Shown one piece after another: positions 58,165-64,000 of a DNA stretch of 64,000 nt; positions within the stretch are counted from its first letter, which is position 1; the number at the start of each line of letters is the position of its first letter. The position numbers and the translations under genes were made by a program. The notes under the pieces were generated by a model, which saw nothing but the letters and a program-made list of their open reading frames with translations, had not been told where the DNA came from and ran no database searches. Source of the stretch: Gammaproteobacteria bacterium (lineage in GTDB: Bacteria; Pseudomonadota; Gammaproteobacteria; Enterobacterales; Alteromonadaceae); contig JAAEZG010000001.1 in assembly GCA_018222985.1 (NCBI GenBank), positions 248,001-312,000 on the forward strand, in the 5' to 3' direction.

Positions 58165-58809
58165 ATGCATAAAATAAATGAAGCCATTCAAGTGATTATT
58201 TGTAGCCTTGTGATTGCCGCTGTCGCTATTTGGTTGCCGTACTATCAAGCTGAAACAAGCTCGCTACTTGATCAATACGACTTCGCACAAGCGCTTGTTT
58301 GGCAAGAGCCTTGGCGTTTACTCAGTGCCCATATTTTCCATTTAGATGCCCGCCACGCGCTCTACAATGCGTTAGGCCTAGTTATGCTTTGTGTGTTCTT
58401 TGCACGCCACTTTGATGTCAGAACCTGGCTAAATGCAGTATTGGTTATCGCGACTTTGTCTTCGGTATTGGTTTGGTTTGTGGGCGTCCCTGAACGCTTT
58501 GTTGGCTTATCAGGGTTAATTCACGGCTTATTGATGATGAGCTTGCTGCTGGAGTGGGCAAAACAAAAATACTCATTCAACGACTGGCTACCGCCACTGT
58601 CCATCGCATTGCTAACGCTTAAAGTACTACTGGAAATAACAGGCTTATTAGACAGCCAAATACTGCTTAGCCAAGGTAATACCTTTGGTTATGTTCATGG
58701 GGCCGGGTTAATTGCTGGGGTTGTTGCGTGGCGACTGCATCGGCGGCGATTAGCTTCGTTGGCAATTGCGCCAAGCAAACCAAGCACCACCGACAACAGT
58801 CGTGACTAA
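58165..58809 (+). CDS. rrtA: Rhombosortase (rhomboid-family serine protease)
   Basis: 214-residue membrane protein with about six helices. Rhomboid catalytic parts are GLSGLIHG with nucleophile Ser116 and YVHGAG with His178, and HALYNALG at about 64-71 matches the HxxxN oxyanion segment. Compact size and the AHIFHLDARHALYN pattern point to rhombosortase, which cuts and anchors proteins bearing the GlyGly-CTERM tail. The start is the ATG at 58165; a frame from 58096 adds 23 residues without a good ribosome site. No GlyGly-CTERM substrate lies in the window. Divergent from ggt with 101 bases between. Confidence 0.85.
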   Translation: MHKINEAIQVIICSLVIAAVAIWLPYYQAETSSLLDQYDFAQALVWQEPWRLLSAHIFHLDARHALYNALGLVMLCVFFARHFDVRTWLNAVLVIATLSSVLVWFVGVPERFVGLSGLIHGLLMMSLLLEWAKQKYSFNDWLPPLSIALLTLKVLLEITGLLDSQILLSQGNTFGYVHGAGLIAGVVAWRLHRRRLASLAIAPSKPSTTDNSRD

Positions 58810-58811
58810 AA

Positions 58812-59123
58812 TTACAGCACAATTCGATCTTTGTTCAGCTCTAGCATACGCGGGCCAATGCCCTTTACCTGCATGAGTTGATTCACATCACTAAATTGGC
58901 CCAGTTCGTCGCGCAATTTAATAATGTCTTTCGCCCGTTTAATGCCGACACCGGTGAGGGCGTAAGCTAACTGTTCGGCGTCCGCGGTATTAATGTTTAT
59001 TTGGGTTTGCTGTGCGGCTGTCTGCCATGGCGCCAAGGTTGCTGCTGAAACCGGGGCTGTTGCCATCATCGGTGCCAACATAGGAAGCATAAGAGCCGCT
59101 GAGAGAAAGGTTTTCCGTAACAT
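58812..59123 (-). CDS. ComEA-type helix-hairpin-helix exported protein
   Basis: 103 residues from the ATG giving MLRKTFLSAALMLPMLAPMM, a signal peptide cut near Ala28; a longer frame begins 22 codons upstream with no signal. The mature part is a double helix-hairpin-helix: ININTADAEQLAYALTGVGI, then RAKDIIKLRDELGQFSDVNQ and VKGIGPRMLELNKDRI. This is the ComEA DNA-binding fold, used in the periplasm for DNA uptake in competent bacteria. No other competence genes are near. It converges on rrtA with 2 bases between and is separated from pyrF by 115 bases. Confidence 0.9.
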   Translation of the reverse strand: MLRKTFLSAALMLPMLAPMMATAPVSAATLAPWQTAAQQTQININTADAEQLAYALTGVGIKRAKDIIKLRDELGQFSDVNQLMQVKGIGPRMLELNKDRIVL

Positions 59124-59238
59124 ATGAATACACTCCTGATAAACCGTTAGTTCAAAAACATACATGGTTTTGTGCGTTGAATTGCGCACTACAGAAGTGT
59201 ATTCACGCCGTTTAATAAAGGCTAATTATTATCACGGA

Positions 59239-59934
59239 TTAAGCTGTCAGAGATTCATGTATTGCGTTCAATGCCGCCACCGGATCAGTGGCTTGTGTAA
59301 TCGGACGCCCTATTACCAGCACTTCAATACCAAGCGCCGCAGCCTCTGGCGGTGTCATTACACGGCGCTGATCGCCTTGTTCGGCACCCACCGGGCGAAT
59401 ACCTGGGGTAACACGAATAAAGCCTTCACCGCACTGCTGTGCAATCATTTGGGCTTCTTGCGCTGAACACACAACACCATCTAACCCAGCTGCTTTGGTT
59501 AGTTGCGCTAAACGCAACACCTGCTGCTGCGGTGACACCGTAATACCCACTTCTTGCAGGTCTTCCTCGGTCATACTGGTTAATACGGTTACGGCAATTA
59601 AATGGGGTTTGTTGGGCATGTCTGCAATGGCATTGCGAGCCGCTTCGAGCATCCGTCGGCCACCACTGGCATGCACATTGACCATCCACACACCTAACTC
59701 GGCCGCTGCACGCACTGCTTTACCAGCGGTATTTGGAATGTCATGAAATTTCAAGTCTAGAAATACTTTAAAACCGCGCTTAACCAAGGCCTTTACGAAA
59801 TCTGGCCCGGCACTGGTAAACAGTTCTTTGCCAACTTTTAAACCACATTGTTGCGGTGACAGCTGGTCAATTAATGGCCATGCCGATTCCGCATCGGCAT
59901 AATCTAACGCTACAAAAATCAACGAATTAGACAT
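59239..59934 (-). CDS. pyrF: Orotidine 5'-phosphate decarboxylase
   Basis: Last step of UMP synthesis. 231 residues with the TIM-barrel motifs [12 protein letters not shown] (Asp11), [12 protein letters not shown] (Lys33), the catalytic tetrad region [12 protein letters not shown] (Asp60, Lys62, Asp65), and VTPGIRPVG and VIGRPIT for phosphate binding. It abuts lapB with no gap (lapB stop at 59935, pyrF start at 59934), so the two are co-transcribed, as in E. coli (lapAB-pyrF-yciH). The gene after it is not yciH here but the comEA-type gene. Confidence 0.97.
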   Translation of the reverse strand: MSNSLIFVALDYADAESAWPLIDQLSPQQCGLKVGKELFTSAGPDFVKALVKRGFKVFLDLKFHDIPNTAGKAVRAAAELGVWMVNVHASGGRRMLEAARNAIADMPNKPHLIAVTVLTSMTEEDLQEVGITVSPQQQVLRLAQLTKAAGLDGVVCSAQEAQMIAQQCGEGFIRVTPGIRPVGAEQGDQRRVMTPPEAAALGIEVLVIGRPITQATDPVAALNAIHESLTA

Positions 59935-61092
59935 CTATTCTCCATCTAGCCCAATAATTGGCTTAATTTCACCCCAAGTACGGCACGACGGACAGTGCCA
60001 ATACAAAGTACTACCTGAAAATCCGCAATGACGGCAACGGTACTTCGGCCGCTGCTTCATTTGTTGCTGCACTAGGCGTTGCAACATTTTTAAACTGTCG
60101 CGTGCACTACCCACATCGGCGGCACGAATATGAAAGTCCATTAATTTATGGAAGCCTTTCATGGTTGGGTTTTCCACCAACGAGTTCTGCACAAATTGTT
60201 CAGCCGCCTCAATGCCATTTTCACGCGCAATCATCTCTGACAACATCACTGCCGCCGTGGTTGAATGGGCGCTCTTCACGCACTGATGTAAAAACTGAAT
60301 CAAGCCGCCTTGGTCATCCACTTCATCAAAACAAGCTTTAATAAGCGGTAGCGCCTCGCTAACAAACTCTGGGTCTTCGTCTAATATACCCATGAGTATT
60401 TTTTGCGCTTTGCGATATAAGCCTTGGTTGTACCACATGCGGCCAAGCGCCAACGCCGCGCGCACGCAATCGGGGTCATGTTGCCGGGCTTTTAGATAAT
60501 ATTTTTCAGTTGGTTCAGGCTCTGTCTGCCGTTCAGCCAGCTCACAATAAAGCTGGGCAACCAGAACCTCTGCGGAGCGGTCAAAGCGCATAAGTTTTAA
60601 CGCAACTTTTATCGCTTTATCCCATTCGTGGGTGGCTTCATACAATTCTAATAAATGACGCTGGCAGGCCTCGCGAAATTGTTTGTCCCCTTGCAAGGCA
60701 AGGAGCATTTCTTCGGCGCGGTCAAAAATACCAGCGGCCAAATAATCAAGACCAAGCTCAAACATGGCCTGACGGCGTTCTTGTTCGCTAATGCTTGGCC
60801 GCGACGTTAGGTTTTGATGTATTTTTATAGCGCGATCAAGCTCACCTCGGCGACGGAATAGCTTCCCTAGCGCCCAGTGTGTCTCTAGTGTGTCAGAGTC
60901 GACATCAAGTAATTCAATAAATAAATCAACCGCTTTGTCGGGTTGATCTGAAAGTAACAAATTAAGGCCAGTTACATATTGGCGGGAGAATTGCTCTTGT
61001 TCTTGTCTATTTTCATTGCGAACGCTATTGCGCCCCATGAACCAACCATAGGCAGCGGCAACTGGTAATAGCAGAAACAGCAGCTCTAACAT
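59935..61092 (-). CDS. lapB: Lipopolysaccharide assembly protein LapB
   Basis: Inner-membrane TPR protein that directs FtsH to LpxC and so controls lipid A synthesis. The N-terminal anchor (MLELLFLLLPVAAAYGWFMG) is followed by about nine TPR repeats (about 40-340), with NxxxLLSDQPDKAVDLFIEL style helices. The C-terminal rubredoxin-type iron site has Cys353, Cys356, Cys367 and Cys370. 385 residues against 389 in E. coli. It overlaps the lapA stop (61092). YccA (5.0 kb) and YejM (21.8 kb) in this window act on the same FtsH/LapB axis. Confidence 0.96.
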   Translation of the reverse strand: MLELLFLLLPVAAAYGWFMGRNSVRNENRQEQEQFSRQYVTGLNLLLSDQPDKAVDLFIELLDVDSDTLETHWALGKLFRRRGELDRAIKIHQNLTSRPSISEQERRQAMFELGLDYLAAGIFDRAEEMLLALQGDKQFREACQRHLLELYEATHEWDKAIKVALKLMRFDRSAEVLVAQLYCELAERQTEPEPTEKYYLKARQHDPDCVRAALALGRMWYNQGLYRKAQKILMGILDEDPEFVSEALPLIKACFDEVDDQGGLIQFLHQCVKSAHSTTAAVMLSEMIARENGIEAAEQFVQNSLVENPTMKGFHKLMDFHIRAADVGSARDSLKMLQRLVQQQMKQRPKYRCRHCGFSGSTLYWHCPSCRTWGEIKPIIGLDGE

Positions 61093-61352
61093 TAGGCTTG
61101 ACTCTTATCGCTCACAAGTTGTTTTTTTAATTTGCGGTTTTCGCGACGCAAGCCAAATTGCGCGGCTAACATGCTGAATAAGCCAATAATAAAACCAAGC
61201 GCTAAGAATATGGCGCCAACGGTTGCGACGCTGACTTGTTGCTTAGCTAAAATAAAATCAACCGCAATAACCTGATTATTCAGTGCCCCAAAGGCAATGG
61301 CAATAAGAAATAAAATAATCAGCGGCAGGCTAACAAATATGAATCGAATCAT
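61092..61352 (-). CDS. lapA: Lipopolysaccharide assembly protein LapA
   Basis: 86-residue inner-membrane protein, partner of LapB. Two hydrophobic helices (about 5-22, 40-62) precede a charged coiled tail (RRENRKLKKQLV). The family line is NNQVIAVDFILAKQQVSVAT. I take the ATG at 61350-61352, which has AGGAAAG 7 bases upstream; a start 5 codons further up has no ribosome site and sits next to the terminator's T run. It overlaps lapB. A strong terminator separates it from ihfB. Confidence 0.92.
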   Translation of the reverse strand: MIRFIFVSLPLIILFLIAIAFGALNNQVIAVDFILAKQQVSVATVGAIFLALGFIIGLFSMLAAQFGLRRENRKLKKQLVSDKSQA

Positions 61353-61372
61353 GATCTTTCCTGTCATGCGCT

Positions 61373-61405
61373 AAAAAAAACGGCATGCTTAATATAGCAT
61401 GCCGT
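61373..61405 (-). terminator. Intrinsic terminator between ihfB and lapA
   Basis: ACGGCATGCT (61380-61389) and AGCATGCCGT (61396-61405) form a perfect 10-bp stem with a 6-base loop, followed on the minus strand by TTTTTTTT. It is 23 bases after the ihfB stop and 20 before the lapA start, so lapAB-pyrF must rely on read-through or a promoter very near. Confidence 0.93.
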
Positions 61406-61427
61406 TCTTATTAACTCGACGTTAAAA

Positions 61428-61712
61428 TTATCCGATATTGTCGACCCGCTCTCGCAGTTCTTTACCGGGCTTAAAGTGCGGAACATGTTTTGCGTCCAAC
61501 TGCACTTTTTCGCCCGTTTTCGGATTACGCCCCTCACGTGGGGCCCGATAATGCAGGGAAAAACTACCAAAGCCACGAATCTCAATTCGCCCACCAGAGG
61601 CCATTTGCTGGGCCATCTGTTCGATAAGTTCTTTCACCGCATCTTCAACCTGACGCGGAGACAGCTCTGGGTACAACTTCGTCAACTGGGTAATCAGTTC
61701 CGATTTTGTCAT
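61428..61712 (-). CDS. ihfB: Integration host factor subunit beta
   Basis: Nucleoid protein that bends DNA at specific sites with IhfA. 94 residues from the ATG at 61710-61712, with AGAGGAGAAAG 5 bases before; this gives the E. coli N-terminus MTKSELI. The DNA-binding arm has [12 protein letters not shown] with the intercalating Pro, and [15 protein letters not shown] is the conserved core. Located 53 bases after rpsA, as in E. coli. Confidence 0.97.
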   Translation of the reverse strand: MTKSELITQLTKLYPELSPRQVEDAVKELIEQMAQQMASGGRIEIRGFGSFSLHYRAPREGRNPKTGEKVQLDAKHVPHFKPGKELRERVDNIG

Positions 61713-61765
61713 CACTTTCTCCTCTGACAATGCGTCAATGCTTTCGGGCCTACGCTAAGAAGCTT

Positions 61766-63442
61766 TTAGTCGTCGCTTTTAGCTGCTTTGAAAGCTTCAG
61801 CCATTGCGTTCGTGAAGTCGCCTTCGTCTTGCTGCTTGTTCACTGAATCAATCGCTTCTTTCTCTTCAACTTCGTCTTTCGCACGGATAGACAAGCTCAA
61901 GGTACGGTTCTTACGATCCACGCCCATGAAGCGCGCTTCAATTTCGTCACCAACGCTTAATTCAGTGGTCGCATCTTCAATGCGGTCACGTGAAATGTCA
62001 GCAACGCGAACGTAACCTTCAACGCTGTCAGCCAGCTCAACTTTGGCACCTTTGGCATCAACTTCGATGACCTTACCTTTAACAATAGCACCTTTTTTGT
62101 TGGCCGCTAGGTAATTGTTGAACGGATCTTCTTCTAATTGCTTGATACCTAGAGAGATACGCTCACGCTCTGCGTCAACTTGTAATACGACTGCAGTTAC
62201 TTCTTCGCCTTTCTTGAAGTCGCGTACCGCTTCTTCGCCAGCTGCGTTCCAGCTGATGTCTGAAAGGTGAACCAAGCCGTCGATACCGCCGTCTAGGCCA
62301 ATGAAGATACCGAAGTCAGTGATTGACTTGATCTTACCTGATACTTTGTCGCCCTTGTTGAAGTTCTTCGCGAACTCTTCCCACGGGTTAGCTTTACACT
62401 GTTTCAGGCCAAGTGAAATACGACGACGTTCTTCGTCAATTTCAAGAACCATAACTTCAACCACGTCATCCAAGTTAACAACTTTAGATGGGTGAACGTT
62501 TTTGTTGGTCCAATCCATTTCAGAAACGTGTACCAAACCTTCAACGCCTTCTTCGATTTCAACGAAGCAGCCGTAGTCAGTTAAGTTGGTTACACGACCA
62601 GTTAAACGGTGACCTTCTGGGTAACGCGCAGCGATATCAGCCCATGGATCAGCGCCCAATTGCTTCAAGCCAAGCGATACGCGAGTACGCTCACGGTCAA
62701 ACTTCAATACTTTCACGTTGATTTCGTCACCAACGTTAACCACTTCGCTTGGGTGCTTAACGCGTTTCCAAGCCATGTCGGTGATGTGCAACAAGCCATC
62801 AACGCCGCCTAAGTCTACGAATGCGCCGTAGTCAGTCAGGTTCTTAACGATACCCTTAACTTCTTGGCCTTCTTGTAGGTTCTCAAGCAACTCGTCGCGC
62901 TCTGCACTGTTCTCAGTTTCAATCACTGCACGACGTGAAACAACAACGTTGTTGCGCTTCTGGTCAAGCTTGATAACTTTGAACTCTAATTCTTTGTTTT
63001 CTAGGTGCGTTGTTTCACGAACTGGACGAACGTCAACCAATGAACCTGGTAAGAACGCACGTACGCCACCTAAATCAACTGTGAAGCCGCCTTTCACTTT
63101 ACCGCTAATTAAACCGGTAACAGTTTCTTGGTCTTCGTAAGCTTTCTCAAGCTGCAACCAAGCTTCGTAGCGCTTCGCTTTCTCGCGAGACAGGATGGTT
63201 TCACCAAAGCCGTCTTCTACTGCATCCAATGCAACGTCAACTTCGTCGCCAACTTGAACTTCAACAACGCCTTCAGCGTTACGGAATTGTTCAACAGGGA
63301 TAGCACTTTCAGATTTCAAACCAGCGTCAACAAGAACAACGTCACGGTTGATAGCTACGATGGTGCCTTTAACGATAGAACCTGGGCGAGTTTCGACCTC
63401 TTTGAGGCTTTCTTCAAACAGTTGTGCAAAATTTTCTGACAT
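61766..63442 (-). CDS. rpsA: 30S ribosomal protein S1
   Basis: mRNA-binding ribosomal protein of 558 residues (E. coli 557) with six S1 domains. The third to fifth domains share the repeats [21 protein letters not shown], [20 protein letters not shown] and [20 protein letters not shown], read here as short blocks. The N-terminal [20 protein letters not shown] holds the uS2-contact helix. A 107-base leader separates it from cmk; in E. coli this leader is structured and S1 represses its own synthesis. Followed by ihfB. Confidence 0.98.
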   Translation of the reverse strand: MSENFAQLFEESLKEVETRPGSIVKGTIVAINRDVVLVDAGLKSESAIPVEQFRNAEGVVEVQVGDEVDVALDAVEDGFGETILSREKAKRYEAWLQLEKAYEDQETVTGLISGKVKGGFTVDLGGVRAFLPGSLVDVRPVRETTHLENKELEFKVIKLDQKRNNVVVSRRAVIETENSAERDELLENLQEGQEVKGIVKNLTDYGAFVDLGGVDGLLHITDMAWKRVKHPSEVVNVGDEINVKVLKFDRERTRVSLGLKQLGADPWADIAARYPEGHRLTGRVTNLTDYGCFVEIEEGVEGLVHVSEMDWTNKNVHPSKVVNLDDVVEVMVLEIDEERRRISLGLKQCKANPWEEFAKNFNKGDKVSGKIKSITDFGIFIGLDGGIDGLVHLSDISWNAAGEEAVRDFKKGEEVTAVVLQVDAERERISLGIKQLEEDPFNNYLAANKKGAIVKGKVIEVDAKGAKVELADSVEGYVRVADISRDRIEDATTELSVGDEIEARFMGVDRKNRTLSLSIRAKDEVEEKEAIDSVNKQQDEGDFTNAMAEAFKAAKSDD

Positions 63443-63549
63443 ATGTGTTAACTACTTTTAGTTAAGTACGTCCACCAAGCAATCCCGAATGGCGGGGTTA
63501 TTAAAATTGATCTGATGGCTGTCCTTGCTACAGACCCCTAAGCGAGCAG

Positions 63550-64000
63550 CTATTCGACGCTGCTAGTCTCAGATTTAGAGAGCTTGCCATGAGCAAACTC
63601 CAGAATTTGATCAACCACTTCGCTAATACTCAAATTCGTTGAATCGATAAATAGCGAACCCTCGGCAGCACGCAGTGGCGCAACCGAGCGGTTGGTGTCC
63701 CGTTCATCGCGTTCGCGAATCTCGGTGATTAATTGGTCAATTTTAGCATCAATTCCTTTTTCCCGCAATTGCTCAAAGCGACGACGGGCGCGCTCTTCAG
63801 GGCTTGCGGTTAAAAACACTTTTGCTGCCGCGTCGGTAAACACTACAGTGCCCATATCACGGCCATCTGCAACCAAGCCAGGTAGCTCTTTAAAGGCCCG
63901 TTGGCGGCGCAATAAGGCTTCGCGAACACGCGGCAATGCAGCGACCTTAGACGCCATATTCGCCACATCTTGGGTGCGAATAGTAATGGTGACATCTTCG
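63550..64000 (-). CDS. cmk: Cytidylate kinase, C-terminal part (runs off the window)
   Basis: Phosphorylates CMP and dCMP. The window holds about the last 150 residues; the N-terminal P loop lies beyond position 64000. The CMP-binding and lid parts are clear: [20 protein letters not shown], then [10 protein letters not shown] and [16 protein letters not shown]. The frame stays open up to the window edge with [13 protein letters not shown], matching the family, so this is a cut gene and not a late start at 63966. Upstream of rpsA as in E. coli. Confidence 0.95.
   Translation of the reverse strand, partial: EDVTITIRTQDVANMASKVAALPRVREALLRRQRAFKELPGLVADGRDMGTVVFTDAAAKVFLTASPEERARRRFEQLREKGIDAKIDQLITEIRERDERDTNRSVAPLRAAEGSLFIDSTNLSISEVVDQILEFAHGKLSKSETSSVE

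Overview
The window is a chromosomal backbone segment of a marine gammaproteobacterium, most likely of the Alteromonadales and probably Idiomarina or Pseudidiomarina. The evidence is the protein sequences, the conserved neighbourhoods shared with Escherichia and Shewanella (uvrY-uvrC-pgsA-tRNA Gly/Cys/Leu; lrp/ftsK-lolA-rarA-serS; trxB-aat-infA-clpA-clpS-cspD; cmk-rpsA-ihfB-lapA-lapB-pyrF), and an unusually heavy load of exported peptidases for an organism living on protein. The genus is an inference. I see no prophage, insertion sequence, CRISPR array or rRNA. Coding density is very high and no gene-free stretch exceeds 300 bases. Layout. 1-4.8 kb: tRNA Leu/Cys/Gly, pgsA, uvrC, a uvrY-like regulator with a ruined phosphoacceptor domain, an acyl-CoA thioesterase, a 41-bp tandem repeat with an inverted copy, and tRNA-Ser. 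5.0-7.1 kb: yccA behind a heat-shock-type promoter, then tusD-C-B-E for tRNA wobble-uridine 2-thiolation. 7.1-20.4 kb: serS, crcB, rarA, lolA, ftsK (all minus), lrp facing ald, then trxB-aat-infA, clpA/clpS and cspD. 20.5-23.6 kb: yejK, yejL, yejM and tRNA-Pro. 23.6-30.7 kb: a diguanylate cyclase, a GTPase (DUF3482) overlapping a membrane partner (DUF2868), a small anchored protein and an ABC half-transporter. 30.8-33.8 kb: a three-gene cassette of a CstA-type permease, a 90-residue protein ending in Cys-Cys, and an ArsA/Get3-type ATPase. 33.8-37.3 kb: a YqaA-like membrane protein, an M28 peptidase, an MDR-type dehydrogenase and an orphan. 37.4-41.8 kb: an RND efflux pair under an AcrR-like operator. 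41.8-46.5 kb: small membrane proteins, an M28 lipoprotein peptidase, DUF192 and DUF4382. 46.7-52 kb: a YvcK-like protein with an M14 carboxypeptidase, then dcd and mrp (minus). 52.1-58.8 kb: metG-rlmI, hinT-msrB, gamma-glutamyltransferase and rhombosortase. 58.8-64 kb: a ComEA-type protein, then pyrF-lapB-lapA, ihfB, rpsA and the truncated cmk. How the genes work together: most of the window is housekeeping (translation, tRNA modification, proteolysis by ClpAPS, chromosome segregation, envelope homeostasis through LolA, LapAB and YejM). The accessory theme is peptide and amino-acid use: two M28 peptidases, M14, GGT, alanine dehydrogenase under a likely Lrp control, and a CstA-like uptake system. 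The strongest candidates for something undescribed are the CstA/CC-protein/ArsA-ATPase cassette, the phosphorylation-dead UvrY-like regulator, and the DUF3482/DUF2868 GTPase pair.
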